Notes under the pieces: generated by a model
The model's input: only the letters and a program-made list of their open reading frames with translations
What the model was told of the DNA's origin: nothing
Database searches by the model: none
Shown here: positions 45,335 through 55,384 of the stretch, piece by piece
Layout: each line of letters opens with the position of its first letter
How positions within the stretch are numbered: position 1 is the first letter of the stretch
Translations under genes and position numbers: made by a program
NCBI GenBank assembly: GCA_963695975.1
Contig: CAVOIB010000010.1
Location: forward strand, 434,001-498,000
Length of the DNA stretch: 64,000 bases
From: JBBQVZ01 sp963695975
GTDB lineage: Bacteria > Actinomycetota > UBA4738 > HRBIN12
Direction of reading: 5' to 3'

Positions 45335-45338
<4 letters not shown>
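44538..45338 (-). CDS. Lipoprotein with two META domains
   Basis: 266 residues. The signal peptide ends in a lipobox with C20 (LVLVAC). Two tandem META domains each carry the CNxYSG signature (SACNSYSGGY and AGCNTYSGTY) and a later Met-Met/Cys segment. META domains occur in HslJ, linked to novobiocin resistance and heat stress. The GTG overlaps the clpX TGA (GTGA), so this surface lipoprotein is coupled to a cytoplasmic unfoldase gene. Confidence 0.82.
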
Positions 45339-46612
<1,274 letters not shown>

Positions 46613-46638
46613 CAGCCCCCGTCCTCCTGTATCGGAAC

Positions 46639-46662
46639 GACCGAGCTCATCCGAGCCCGGTC
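46639..46662 (-). terminator. Stable hairpin between clpP and clpX (attenuator or processing site)
   Basis: On the minus strand GACCGGGCTC, four bases, GAGCTCGGTC forms a ten-pair stem with one G-U pair. There is no U-tract, so it may lower rather than stop readthrough into clpX or protect the upstream 3' end. Confidence 0.4.
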
Positions 46663-46674
46663 GACCGACGAATC

Positions 46675-47313
46675 TTACGCCCCGCCGGCCGCCGCGGTCG
46701 CAAGCTCCACCGATATCCCTCGGTTCGTGATGATCTCGTCGATGACGCCGTACTCCTTCGCCTCGTCGGCGGTGAGGATGTAGTCACGGTCCGTGTCCTT
46801 GGTGACCTTCTCGAGCGGTTGGCCGGTGTGCTCGGAGATCAGCTGCTCGAGCAGCCTGCGGTAGCGGGTGATCTCCTTCGCCTGGATCTCGATGTCGACC
46901 GCCTGCCCCTGGGCGCCGCCGTGCGGCTGGTGGAGCAGCACGCGCGAGTGCGGCAACGCGAACCGTTTGCCGGGGGCGCCGGCCAACAGGAGCACGGCGG
47001 CGGCCGACGCAGCCTGTCCCATCACGATCGTCGACACATCGGGCTTGATGTACTGCATCGTGTCGTAGATCGCGAACAATGCCGTGATGTCCCCGCCCGG
47101 CGAGTTGATGTACAGGTGGATGTCCTTATCTGGATCATCGGACTCCAGGTGCAGCAGCTGCGCCATGATCAGGTTGCCCACCTGGTCGTCGATCGGCGTC
47201 CCCAGGAAGACGATCCGCTCCTTCAGCAGGCGCGAGTAGATGTCGAACGAACGCTCGCCGCGGCTGGTCTGCTCCACCACCACGGGTACGAGGTAGTTCT
47301 GCATGTCGCTCAT
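46675..47313 (-). CDS. clpP: ClpP serine protease subunit
   Basis: 212 residues with catalytic triad S103 (GQAASAAAV), H128 (LLHQPHG) and D177 (DRDYILTADEA). Tetradecameric protease used by ClpX or ClpC. Only one clpP is present here, whereas Streptomyces and Mycobacterium have tandem clpP1 and clpP2; a second copy could be elsewhere. The ATG overlaps the tig TGA (ATGA). Confidence 0.97.
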   Translation of the reverse strand: MSDMQNYLVPVVVEQTSRGERSFDIYSRLLKERIVFLGTPIDDQVGNLIMAQLLHLESDDPDKDIHLYINSPGGDITALFAIYDTMQYIKPDVSTIVMGQAASAAAVLLLAGAPGKRFALPHSRVLLHQPHGGAQGQAVDIEIQAKEITRYRRLLEQLISEHTGQPLEKVTKDTDRDYILTADEAKEYGVIDEIITNRGISVELATAAAGGA

Positions 47314-48674
47314 GTGCTCTCCTCCGACGGTGTCTCTGGGTCCGGATCTCCGGCCTGATCGACCGGTTCCTCGGACGGGCTCTCCGTTCCGATATCGGCA
47401 TGTTCGACCAGAAGGTCGAGGGCCTTACTCCTGATGATATCCCCGGCGAGCGTCACGACCTGGCCACTTCGGTCGAGGGCTTTCGCGACGTCCTTCGGCT
47501 CCCGGCCGTAGGCCTGCGCGAGAACGGCGACCTCTGCGCCGATCTCGTCGGCCGTGACCTCGAGGTTCTCGGCCCGCGCGATGCCCTCCAGCACCAGGTC
47601 CGACTTGATCGCGCGGACGGCGTGATCGCGGGAATCCTCCCGGAGCCGGGCTTCATCCCAGCCCTGGGCTTCGAGCACCTGATCGAGCGTGAGGCCGGCG
47701 CGCTCGGCACGCTCGCGCGCATGCGCCACCCGGTGCTCGGTCTCCTCGTCGACGAGCGACTCGGGCAGTTCGACGTCGACCGTGTCGATCAGCGCCTGGA
47801 GGGCTCGGTCCCGGACGACGCCTCTCGCCTCACGCTCCTTCAGTTCGCGCAGACGCTCGCGCAGGTCGTCACGGAGCTGCTCCAACGTGTCGAACTCCGA
47901 GGCCGTCTTGGCGAAGTCGTCGTCGGCGTCGGGGAGTTTGCGCGCCTTCACGTCTTTCACCAGGACCTGGAACGTGACGTCGGTGCCGCCGAGCTCCTCG
48001 CCGAACCGTTCGGGCAGCGCGTCGTTGACCTTCACGATGTCGCCCGCGCGCTTGCCCGCGAGCTCATCGTCGAGCTTCGGGCCGAATTCGCCGGAGCCCA
48101 CGAGGTACAGGTAGTCGGTGCGCGTGGCCTCGGCGATCTCTTCGTCGTGGATGGTCGCGCGGATATCGATCGTCACGAAGTCACCGTCCGTAGTGGGACG
48201 CTCCACGGGCTCCAGCTCGGCGAATCGCTCCCGCAGCCGTTCCACCCACTCGTCCACCTCTTCGTCGGTGACCTCGGTGGACGGCTGCCCCACCTTCAGG
48301 CCCTTGTAGCGATCCTCGGTGATCTCCAGACGGGGCCTCACCTCAACGATCGCGGTGAAGATGAGCGGCTTGTCGTCCTCGACCTGCTCGAGCTCGATCT
48401 CGGGATCGCTGATCGGCGCCAGATCCTCCTCGCGCACGGCATCGCGGAAGTACGACGGCACCGAGCTGGAGAGGAACTCCTCGCGCACGACGTCGCGCCC
48501 GACCTGGGCATCGATGATCTGCTTAGGCACCTTCCCCTTGCGGAAGCCGGGGATCTTGACCTGGTTCGAGATCGCACGGTACGCGCGGTCCAGGTCCTTC
48601 GTGAACTCGTCCACAGGGACCTCGATCGTGAGCTTCACCGTGTGCTTCGCGGTGTTCTGAACGGTGGTCTGCAT
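47310..48674 (-). CDS. tig: Trigger factor
   Basis: 454 residues. The N-terminal ribosome-binding domain has the signature GFRKGKVP, and a central FKBP-type PPIase domain (about 150-240) and a long helical C-terminal domain follow. It meets nascent chains at the ribosome exit. The ATG at 48674 has a TAGTCT box eight bases upstream; longer in-frame starts lie beyond the promoter. First gene of tig-clpP-clpX. Confidence 0.97.
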   Translation of the reverse strand: MQTTVQNTAKHTVKLTIEVPVDEFTKDLDRAYRAISNQVKIPGFRKGKVPKQIIDAQVGRDVVREEFLSSSVPSYFRDAVREEDLAPISDPEIELEQVEDDKPLIFTAIVEVRPRLEITEDRYKGLKVGQPSTEVTDEEVDEWVERLRERFAELEPVERPTTDGDFVTIDIRATIHDEEIAEATRTDYLYLVGSGEFGPKLDDELAGKRAGDIVKVNDALPERFGEELGGTDVTFQVLVKDVKARKLPDADDDFAKTASEFDTLEQLRDDLRERLRELKEREARGVVRDRALQALIDTVDVELPESLVDEETEHRVAHARERAERAGLTLDQVLEAQGWDEARLREDSRDHAVRAIKSDLVLEGIARAENLEVTADEIGAEVAVLAQAYGREPKDVAKALDRSGQVVTLAGDIIRSKALDLLVEHADIGTESPSEEPVDQAGDPDPETPSEEST

Positions 48675-48682
48675 GTCGGTCC

Positions 48683-48688
48683 AGACTA
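48683..48688 (-). promoter_or_regulatory. tig -10 box (leaderless)
   Basis: TAGTCT reads on the minus strand eight bases before the tig ATG. Confidence 0.5.
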
Positions 48689-48722
48689 GCCGACATCGCT
48701 CCTTGCGCGCGGGACCGTTCGA

Positions 48723-48728
48723 TAAGGT
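48723..48728 (+). promoter_or_regulatory. IMPase-family gene -10 box (leaderless)
   Basis: TAAGGT lies eight bases before the ATG at 48737, 34 bp from the divergent tig box. Confidence 0.5.
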
Positions 48729-48736
48729 TGCGCCGC

Positions 48737-49504
48737 ATGTACGAGGAGGAGCTCGCATTCGCCCACCAGGTCGCCGACGAGGCCGGTGAGATCGCGCTGT
48801 CGTACTTCCGACACGATCCGAAGGTCTCGTGGAAGCCGGATTCGACTCCTGTCACCGAGGCCGACATCGCGACCGAAGCCATGATCCGCGAGGAGATCCG
48901 CGGTCGGTTCCCCGACGACGCGATCCGAGGCGAAGAAGGCGGTGTCGAGGGGTCGTCGGACCGGATGTGGATCGTGGACCCGATCGACGGCACCCGGAAC
49001 TTCGCGATGGGGATCCAGATCTGGGCGAACCTCTTGGCGCTGAAGGTCGGCGACGACTACGTGCTCGGCCTGGCGAACGCGCCCGGGATCGGCGAGCGAT
49101 ACGCGGCGCTGAAGGGCGGCGGCGCCACGTGGAACGGCGAGCCGATGCACGTCTCGGACGTCGAGCGCACGGCCGGAGGCATGATCGTGTTCGGCGACGT
49201 CGAGGCCTGGGCGGCCACGGCCCAGCAGGAGCGGTTCCTGGCGCTCGTCCAACGGGCGCAACGGAGCCGGGGCTTCGGCGACTTCTGGGGACACATGCTG
49301 GTGGCGCGCGGCGCTGCGGTGGCGATGATCGAGCCCGAGCTCTCCGAGTGGGACTTCGCACCGCTCGTGGTGATCGTCACCGAGGCCGGTGGACGGGTGA
49401 CGCAGGTGGACGGTTCGGCGCCGGTGCACGGCGGCAGCCTGGTGTCCTCGAACGCGCTCGTTCACGACGAGGTCCTCGCGGGCCTCGCGGGATCGCCCGG
49501 CTAG
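48737..49504 (+). CDS. Inositol monophosphatase family phosphatase (HisN-like)
   Basis: 255 residues. The metal-dependent motifs are E66/E67 (RGEEGG), D81-T86 as DPIDGT, and WDFAP with the following TEAGG. The family hydrolyses inositol-1-phosphate, histidinol-phosphate or related sugar phosphates. HisN-type histidinol phosphatases in actinobacteria look like this, but no his gene is near, so I leave the substrate open. The start is set by the -10 box eight bases upstream. Confidence 0.88.
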   Translation: MYEEELAFAHQVADEAGEIALSYFRHDPKVSWKPDSTPVTEADIATEAMIREEIRGRFPDDAIRGEEGGVEGSSDRMWIVDPIDGTRNFAMGIQIWANLLALKVGDDYVLGLANAPGIGERYAALKGGGATWNGEPMHVSDVERTAGGMIVFGDVEAWAATAQQERFLALVQRAQRSRGFGDFWGHMLVARGAAVAMIEPELSEWDFAPLVVIVTEAGGRVTQVDGSAPVHGGSLVSSNALVHDEVLAGLAGSPG

Positions 49505-49518
49505 ATCCTCAGAGCCGG
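49497..49518. terminator. Hairpin spanning facing stop codons (IMPase/OCD)
   Basis: CCGGCT, ten bases, AGCCGG forms a six-pair stem. One arm ends in the IMPase TAG and the OCD stop lies in the loop. No U-tract. Confidence 0.4.
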
Positions 49519-50513
49519 ATGACCTGGCCTCGGTCGCCGACGTTCTCCATCACGACGTTGGCGGCGGCCACGTCCTGGACACCGACCCCGGTGAGGTCGC
49601 ACACGGTCAGCTGGCTCGCGGAGGTCCTGCCCGGATGGGTGAGCGCGCAGATCTCACCGAGCTCGACGGCCTTCCGCTCGTCGATCAGGCCGGCGGCGAG
49701 CGCGTGGTGGAGCTCGCCGATCGCGGCGCACTGCGTGCGGCTGTCGACCACGAGCAGATCGGCGCGTGCGGGCAAGGAAGGATCCAGCTCCTGCTTGTTG
49801 GGAGCGTCCGACCCCACCGCCGTCAGGTGGGCGCCGAGCTTCAACCACTCCCCGCGGACGAGCGCCGTCTGACTGGCCGTGCACGTGATGACGACGTCCG
49901 CGTCGTGCACGGCCTCCTCGACCGAGGGCGACACCTCGAAGGTGCACCCCTCGGGGAGACCCGGGCGCCGCGGCAGCTCGGCCACGAGGCGGGCGGCTCG
50001 ATCGGCGTGGCGCCCCCAGACCCGGACGTTCGTGAACCCCGGCCGGACGATGGCCAACGCGTCCAACTGATACCTGGCTTGATCGCCGGTCCCGATCACG
50101 GCGACGTTCCACACCTGCTCGGGAGCGAGGTACTTCGCCGCGACCCCGCCCGCTGCCCCGGTCCTGATGTGCGTGAGGTACCCGCCGTCGAGCAGGAACG
50201 CCGCGGGCTCGCCGTTCTCGGCGTCGAAGACGACCACCATCCCATCGCTCGCCGGCAGTCCGATCTCGACGTTCTGCGGGAAGAGCGACGCGACCTTCAC
50301 CGCGTAATACGGGGCGCCGTGCAGGTGCCCGGCCTTCACGTGGATCTCGCCTTGCCGCTCCGGGACGTTGAGCTGGATCACACCGGGCAGCGCCGCGCCC
50401 CCGCGCGAGTACGCGGCGAATGCCTTATCGCAGGCCTCGATGCACGCGGCCATATCGAGCGAGGCCCGCACGTCCTCCTCGCGCAGCACCCGGACCGTAC
50501 GCTCGAACCGCAT
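49509..50513 (-). CDS. Ornithine cyclodeaminase / mu-crystallin family dehydrogenase
   Basis: 334 residues. N-terminal dimerisation region with HVKAGHLHG, then a Rossmann domain beginning VAVIGTGDQARYQLDAL. Family members include ornithine and lysine cyclodeaminases, alanine dehydrogenases and ketimine reductases; the residues I can see do not separate these. The ATG at 50513 has TAGGCT seven bases upstream. It is divergent from an aminotransferase, which could share a substrate, but this is inference. Confidence 0.85.
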   Translation of the reverse strand: MRFERTVRVLREEDVRASLDMAACIEACDKAFAAYSRGGAALPGVIQLNVPERQGEIHVKAGHLHGAPYYAVKVASLFPQNVEIGLPASDGMVVVFDAENGEPAAFLLDGGYLTHIRTGAAGGVAAKYLAPEQVWNVAVIGTGDQARYQLDALAIVRPGFTNVRVWGRHADRAARLVAELPRRPGLPEGCTFEVSPSVEEAVHDADVVITCTASQTALVRGEWLKLGAHLTAVGSDAPNKQELDPSLPARADLLVVDSRTQCAAIGELHHALAAGLIDERKAVELGEICALTHPGRTSASQLTVCDLTGVGVQDVAAANVVMENVGDRGQVIRL

Positions 50514-50520
50514 GGCGGCG

Positions 50521-50526
50521 AGCCTA
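50521..50526 (-). promoter_or_regulatory. OCD-family gene -10 box (leaderless)
   Basis: TAGGCT reads on the minus strand seven bases before the ATG at 50513. Confidence 0.5.
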
Positions 50527-50567
50527 CCCCGGGTTCGATGAAGCGTCGCGCTCGAGATGGGGAGTGC

Positions 50568-50573
50568 TACGTT
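50568..50573 (+). promoter_or_regulatory. Aminotransferase gene -10 box
   Basis: TACGTT lies 30 bp before the GTG at 50604, leaving a leader of about 24 nt that carries AGGAGG. This gene is led by a Shine-Dalgarno, not leaderless. Confidence 0.45.
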
Positions 50574-50603
50574 CGATGGACAACCGCCGAGCAGGAGGCT
50601 CTC

Positions 50604-51728
50604 GTGAACATCGATCTCTTCCAGATGGAACGGATGCAGTCGCTCTACTGGCACCTCGTCGACTACGACCTGTCCGAGTCCGGCGTGATCCCCATGACGA
50701 TCCGCGATCTGCTGGGGCCCGGTGCGGATGCCGACACGTTCCTGCAGACGGCGCTCGGCTATCCGCTCTCCGAGGGCTCCTACGAGGCGCGGGCGAGCGT
50801 GGCGGCCTGGTACGCGGACGCGACACCTGAGAACGTCTCGCTCACGAACGGCGGCTCCGAGGCGAACCACCTGGTGCTCTGGACGCTGCTGGAGCCCCAA
50901 GACCGGCTCGCGTTCATGATCCCGAACTACATGCAGGGCTGGGGCCTCGGCCGCCACTACGGCAAGACGACCGACACGTTCCGGTTGAAGCTCCGAGACG
51001 GCCGGTGGCAGCTCGACCTCGAGGGGTTGGATCGCGCCGTGAAGAAGAAGACGAAGGTCGTGATGGTGTGCAACCCGAACAACCCCACGGGACACGTGCT
51101 CACCGAGGAGGAGATGGACGCGATCGTGGCCGCGGCCGACCGCGTCGGAGCGTGGATCGTCTCCGATGAGATCTACCGCGGGGCCGAGGTGGACGCCGAC
51201 GTCGCCTCCCCCACGTTCTGGGGCCGCTACGACAAGGTCGTGGTGACGAGCGGACTCTCGAAGGCATTCGCGATGCCGGGATTGCGGGTCGGGTGGACGC
51301 TCGGACCTCAGGAGCTGATCCGCGACACGTGGGTCCGGCACGACTACACGACGCTCACGCCGAACGCGATCTCGGACCGGCTGACGGCGTTCGCGATGCA
51401 GCCCGAGGTGCGCGAGAACATCTTCGCGCGGACGCGCGCCATCATCCGCGCGAACCTCCCCCACCTGGAATCCTGGATCCAGGCGCACGACGATGTGTTC
51501 AGCTACGCGCGTCCGGTCGCCGGCGCGATCGCCTACGTCAAGTACGACCTGCCGATCGGGTCGACGGCACTTGCCGATCGCGTCCGCCGCGAGCGGTCGG
51601 TGTTGCTCGTTCCTGGTGACATGTTCGGCGTTGGCAAGGGCATCCGGTACGGCTTCGGGTACGACATCGAGCGAACGATCAAGGCGCTCGCCCTGGCGGA
51701 GGATCTGCTCACCGGCACCACCCCGTGA
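50604..51728 (+). CDS. PLP-dependent class I/II aminotransferase
   Basis: 374 residues. Fold type I with the pyridoxal lysine K220 in SGLSKAFAMPGLRVGW, plus NPNNPTG and SDEIYRG motifs. The substrate is not evident; the N-terminal segment is closer to aminotransferases of unknown specificity than to aspartate enzymes. The GTG start has AGGAGG five bases upstream. An earlier in-frame ATG would precede the promoter. tag overlaps its stop. Confidence 0.9.
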   Translation: MNIDLFQMERMQSLYWHLVDYDLSESGVIPMTIRDLLGPGADADTFLQTALGYPLSEGSYEARASVAAWYADATPENVSLTNGGSEANHLVLWTLLEPQDRLAFMIPNYMQGWGLGRHYGKTTDTFRLKLRDGRWQLDLEGLDRAVKKKTKVVMVCNPNNPTGHVLTEEEMDAIVAAADRVGAWIVSDEIYRGAEVDADVASPTFWGRYDKVVVTSGLSKAFAMPGLRVGWTLGPQELIRDTWVRHDYTTLTPNAISDRLTAFAMQPEVRENIFARTRAIIRANLPHLESWIQAHDDVFSYARPVAGAIAYVKYDLPIGSTALADRVRRERSVLLVPGDMFGVGKGIRYGFGYDIERTIKALALAEDLLTGTTP

Positions 51729-52315
51729 CGCTGACGCGCTGCGGCTGGGCCCGCGACGGCGACTCTCTCTACGTCGCCTATCACGATGAGGAGTGGGGCG
51801 TGCCGGTCCACGACGACCGGCGGCTCTTCGAGATGCTCACGCTCGAGGGCGCACAGGCGGGCCTGTCGTGGTCGACGATCCTGCGCAAGCGCGAGGGGTA
51901 TCGGCGCGCGTTCGCACGGTTCGATCCGTCGAAGGTCGCGCGCTTCGACGACCCGCGCGTCGAGGCACTGCTGACGGACCCGTCCATCGTCCGGAACCGG
52001 CTGAAGGTGACCTCGACGGTCTCCAACGCGCGCGCGACGCTTGAGGTTCAGCGCGAGCTCGGATCGCTCGACGCCTACCTCTGGTCTTTCGTCGGGGGTG
52101 CTCCGATCGTGCATCGGTGGCGAAGCCTCACCGACATCCCGGCGGAGACCCTCGAATCCCGCGCCATGAGCAAGGACCTCAAGCGGCGCGGGTTCCGGTT
52201 CGTGGGTCCGACGGTGTGTTACGCGTTCATGCAGGCGACCGGCATGGTGAACGACCACGAGATGGGTTGCTACCGATACGCCGAGCTTACGGGGATGCCG
52301 CTCGAACCCCGCTAG
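51725..52315 (+). CDS. tag: DNA-3-methyladenine glycosylase I
   Basis: 196 residues. TRCGWARDGDSLYVAYHDEEWG with C6 and H20, and NDHEMGCYRY near the C-terminus, supply the Tag zinc site. It excises 3-methyladenine from alkylated DNA. GTG start overlapping the aminotransferase TGA (GTGA). Its own stop overlaps the Rieske gene stop, so transcription from the two sides collides here. Confidence 0.93.
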   Translation: MTLTRCGWARDGDSLYVAYHDEEWGVPVHDDRRLFEMLTLEGAQAGLSWSTILRKREGYRRAFARFDPSKVARFDDPRVEALLTDPSIVRNRLKVTSTVSNARATLEVQRELGSLDAYLWSFVGGAPIVHRWRSLTDIPAETLESRAMSKDLKRRGFRFVGPTVCYAFMQATGMVNDHEMGCYRYAELTGMPLEPR

Positions 52316-53475
52316 GCGGTCGCGACATCGCCGACCGTATCCGCGAGGTATCGCCGGATATCGAGGCTGAGGTCCTCCATCGGCGCGTAGTAGCCCGTGG
52401 AGAAGGCGCGCGAGGACATCCCTTTCTGGACGGACTCACAGATCCGCCAGTCCTGCCTGTTCACGAGGTCCCAGAACTCGACCGCGTCGGATGCGTCGAA
52501 TCCAGGCTTCGCCATCTCGTCGGGGTGGAACAGGAAGTCGCAGACAACCCGGGTGTGTCCGGCGTCGAGCGGCCACAGCGTGAAGGCGGCCACGTGATCG
52601 GGCGAGAGGCTGAGCATCAGGTTCGGGTAAACCAGCTCGCCCTTGTGACGGGTCCGCTCATCCTCGGTGAGCCCCGGGAACGGCGCGCGGTCGGTGGTCC
52701 CGGTTCGGGTGAACGTCGTCGCCCCATCACGATGCGGGATCCCCGCGTCCCAATCCAGCTCGCGGCCGCCCGCCTCCTTGAACGCCGGCACGACCTCGCA
52801 GAGCTCCGGGTGGACCGGACCGCAGTGGTAGCACTCGTTGTAGTTCTCGACGATCACCTTCCAGTTCGCGGCGACCTCGTAGGAGATGCGTCGAGCGGTC
52901 CGCAGATCGGCGAGCGGGTAGCGACGCAGTTGGTCGATCGCGCCGCCGAGCCTCGCCGTGAGTGAGCGATCGGCCGTGAGCGCGGACGGCGTCAGGTTCG
53001 CGAAGATGAAGCCGCCCCAGATGTCGATCGCGACGGGGTGCAAGCCGAGCTGCCCGCGCCGTAGTCCGTCGCTCTCGGTCAGGAACGGTGCGCTGCGGAG
53101 CTCACCCTCGAGGCCGTAGGTCCAGGCATGGTACGGGCAGCGGATCGCGCCCTTGAACCGTCCCGATGGTTCGGGCCGCGCGCCGGGATCGATGGGGGCG
53201 TCCATCACCAACTGGGAGCCGCGATGCCGGCACACGTTGTACATGCCTCGCAGTTCACGCGAGCGTGTTCGCACGATCAGCACGCTCTCCCCCGCGATCT
53301 CTGCGCGCAAGTAGTCGCCCGGCGCCGGGATCGCCTCCTCACGTCCGACCATGAACCACTCGCGCCAGAAGATCGCGTCCGCCTCGCGTTCGAACCACTC
53401 CCCCGAGAGGTACGCGGATCCGGGAAGGGTCCGCATCAGCTCGGTCGCGGATTCAGAGGTTGCCTCTGTCGCCAT
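52312..53475 (-). CDS. Rieske non-heme iron oxygenase, alpha subunit
   Basis: 387 residues. The Rieske [2Fe-2S] ligands are C82/H84 (CRHRG) and C113/H116 (CPYHAW). The mononuclear iron site is in ENYNECYHCGPVHPEL. The sequence resembles single-component-type alpha subunits such as glycine-betaine or stachydrine demethylases as much as aromatic dioxygenases; no beta subunit or reductase gene is adjacent. It is divergent from a TetR regulator with a shared palindrome overlapping its likely -10 region. Confidence 0.88.
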   Translation of the reverse strand: MATEATSESATELMRTLPGSAYLSGEWFEREADAIFWREWFMVGREEAIPAPGDYLRAEIAGESVLIVRTRSRELRGMYNVCRHRGSQLVMDAPIDPGARPEPSGRFKGAIRCPYHAWTYGLEGELRSAPFLTESDGLRRGQLGLHPVAIDIWGGFIFANLTPSALTADRSLTARLGGAIDQLRRYPLADLRTARRISYEVAANWKVIVENYNECYHCGPVHPELCEVVPAFKEAGGRELDWDAGIPHRDGATTFTRTGTTDRAPFPGLTEDERTRHKGELVYPNLMLSLSPDHVAAFTLWPLDAGHTRVVCDFLFHPDEMAKPGFDASDAVEFWDLVNRQDWRICESVQKGMSSRAFSTGYYAPMEDLSLDIRRYLADTVGDVATA

Positions 53476-53486
53476 AGCGCCCTATC

Positions 53487-53501
53487 CTGACCGCGGGTCA
53501 G
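53487..53501. promoter_or_regulatory. Palindromic operator between the Rieske oxygenase and TetR genes
   Basis: CTGACC-GCG-GGTCAG is a perfect inverted repeat 11 bp upstream of the Rieske ATG. It overlaps the likely -10 (CAGGAT) of that gene and lies about where the -35 of the tetR promoter (TACGCT at 53522-53527) would be. One bound TetR dimer could repress both genes. Confidence 0.55.
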
Positions 53502-53561
53502 TGACACCGACCAGCCCCATCTACGCTGTCTACCACACCATCGACCTCGGAAGGGCGACAC

Positions 53562-54233
53562 TTGACTGACCTGAAGTCACCTCGAACGCCCCGCAGCGCT
53601 GAGAAGCGCGAGCGCATCGTGGAGTGTGCGATGCGGCACTTCGCGCACGATGGATACCAGGGCGCCAAGGTCGAGGACGTCGCCGCCGAGCTCGGGATCG
53701 CGAAGGGCTCGATCTTCCAGCACTTCGGCTCCAAAGCGGGTCTGTTCTTCGAGGCGTACAAGAAGGCCGTCACGTCCCTCCCGGCCTGGCTCGACGCACC
53801 CATGGACGTCCGCGTCAAAGGGTTCTTCGCGACGTTGATGTATTGGCTCGAACGAACCGAGCATCTCGTACACGAGGATCTGGTTCCCTACCGCGTATCG
53901 CTGATCGGCAACTACGGCACCGACTTGGCGCTGAAGCGCGACATCAACCGCTTCCTCGTGTCGGAGGATCCGTACGGGACGCTCGAGTTCGTGGAGTTCG
54001 GGATCGAACGGGGCGAGGTCCGCAGCGACATCGACCTCGAGATGATCGTTTCCATGCTCGACTGGCTGGCCGGTTCGTTGCAGGATGCCCTCGTCACCGA
54101 GGAGCTCGACCCCGGCCTGTTCCATCGCTGGCAGCAGCAGCCCGAACGCCAGCGCGCGCGGGTCGCCCAGTTCGCCGAGGTGTTGCGAAGCGCGATCGGC
54201 GTCAGTCCGTCGCAAACTAGGGGTTCCGCCTGA
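53562..54233 (+). CDS. TetR family transcriptional regulator
   Basis: 223 residues. An N-terminal HTH (about 14-60) with VEDVAAELGIAKGSIFQHFGSKAGLF is followed by a helical ligand domain. TTG start with GGAAGGG six bases upstream. Its orientation and the shared palindrome suggest it controls the Rieske oxygenase and itself, probably in response to the oxygenase substrate. Its last 17 bp overlap the convergent HExxH gene. Confidence 0.9.
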   Translation: MTDLKSPRTPRSAEKRERIVECAMRHFAHDGYQGAKVEDVAAELGIAKGSIFQHFGSKAGLFFEAYKKAVTSLPAWLDAPMDVRVKGFFATLMYWLERTEHLVHEDLVPYRVSLIGNYGTDLALKRDINRFLVSEDPYGTLEFVEFGIERGEVRSDIDLEMIVSMLDWLAGSLQDALVTEELDPGLFHRWQQQPERQRARVAQFAEVLRSAIGVSPSQTRGSA

Positions 54234-54675
54234 GCGCCGCCTCCGCATCCTCCAGGGTGACCACGCGGCGCCGGTAGTTCCGCAGGGCGAACCGATCACA
54301 CGTGGTTTCCGCCGCGGACTTCTTGCCCAACTCCTCCCTCAGGTACCAGTGCATCCACTCGTGGCAGTAGAGGAATCGCAGGACGTCACGCGGTGTCCGG
54401 AACGTGACGCCTTCCGTCAGCCAGATGAATCGGAGCGTGCGCCCGGGCCTTCGCTTAGCGCCGAACGGGACCACTTCGCCGAACGGGAAGAACGGCTCGG
54501 GCACCTGCAGCGTGATCGTTCGCTCCGCGAATTCCGTCCAGGCGGACAGGTGTGGACGGGTGCGATAGCGGAGCGGTTTCACATGGACGTGGTACGCCGT
54601 TGCAGCCGGGAGGCCGTTCAGGATGCGGCCCACGCGCGCCGATGGCAGTTCAGGCATCTCGGACGTGATGCGCAC
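54217..54675 (-). CDS. Hypothetical HExxH putative metalloprotease
   Basis: 152 residues. A zinc-protease-like motif HEWMH (H105, E106, H109) follows a beta-rich region with FFPFGEVVPFG. The end is basic. It resembles SprT-like or predicted small metallopeptidases in layout only; I do not recognise the family. The GTG at 54675 is chosen because TACCCT lies nine bases upstream and upstream sequence is antisense to azlC. It overlaps the tetR 3' end. Confidence 0.6.
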   Translation of the reverse strand: MRITSEMPELPSARVGRILNGLPAATAYHVHVKPLRYRTRPHLSAWTEFAERTITLQVPEPFFPFGEVVPFGAKRRPGRTLRFIWLTEGVTFRTPRDVLRFLYCHEWMHWYLREELGKKSAAETTCDRFALRNYRRRVVTLEDAEAALRRNP

Positions 54676-54684
54676 GATGACGCA

Positions 54685-54690
54685 AGGGTA
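54685..54690 (-). promoter_or_regulatory. HExxH gene -10 box
   Basis: TACCCT reads on the minus strand nine bases before the chosen GTG. Confidence 0.4.
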
Positions 54691-54705
54691 CGAGCCGCCG
54701 CTCGG

Positions 54706-54711
54706 TAGCAT
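54706..54711 (+). promoter_or_regulatory. azlC -10 box (leaderless)
   Basis: TAGCAT lies seven bases before the azlC ATG at 54719. A nearer ATG at 54710 is inside the box and so unlikely to be the start. Confidence 0.5.
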
Positions 54712-54718
54712 GCCCGCC

Positions 54719-55384
54719 ATGGCGAACGCGGGGGGCGAGCGCGACCATCGCGACGGCGTGCGAGCCACCCTCCCCCTCGGCGTCGCCGTGATGGGGTTCG
54801 GGATCTCCTTCGGCGTGCTGGCGCGTGCGGCGGGGATGGGCTCCGTCGCGCCGATCGTGATGTCGGCGACCACGTTCGCCGGCTCGGCCCAGTTCGCCGC
54901 GGCGTCGGTCCTGTCGGCGGCGGGGAGCGTCGCCACCGCGGTCCTCGCAGCGGTGCTGCTGAACGCCCGTTACGCTCCGATCGGCGTGAGCGTGGCCCCG
55001 TCTCTCACCGGCTCGACGTGGTCGCGGTTCCTGCACGCCCAGCTCATCGTCGACGAGTCGTGGGCGATCGCAGCCGAGGGCGAGGGTCGCTACAACCCGC
55101 GCGTGCTGGTGGGCTCGGGGCTCACGATCTACGTGGCCTGGATCGCCGGCACGACGATCGGCGCGGTCTTCGGCAACCTGATCGGCGATCCCGCGAAGCT
55201 CGGATTGGACGCGGCGTTCCCCGCGCTGTTCCTGGCGTTGCTCGTCCCGCAGCTGACCACGGCACGGGCCAGACAGGCCGCGGCCCTCGGTGCGCTCATC
55301 GCGCTCGCGCTCACACCGTTCACGCCGGCCGGCGTTCCCATCATCGCGGCGAGCGCGGCCTGTCTGATCGGGTGGAAGCGATGA
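54719..55384 (+). CDS. azlC: AzlC family branched-chain amino acid exporter, large subunit
   Basis: 221 residues with six or seven membrane helices. It has the family pattern GFGISFGVLARAAG, FAGSAQFAA and LLNARYAPIGVSVAP. With AzlD it exports branched-chain amino acids or analogues. Start set by the -10 box. azlD overlaps its stop. Confidence 0.88.
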   Translation: MANAGGERDHRDGVRATLPLGVAVMGFGISFGVLARAAGMGSVAPIVMSATTFAGSAQFAAASVLSAAGSVATAVLAAVLLNARYAPIGVSVAPSLTGSTWSRFLHAQLIVDESWAIAAEGEGRYNPRVLVGSGLTIYVAWIAGTTIGAVFGNLIGDPAKLGLDAAFPALFLALLVPQLTTARARQAAALGALIALALTPFTPAGVPIIAASAACLIGWKR

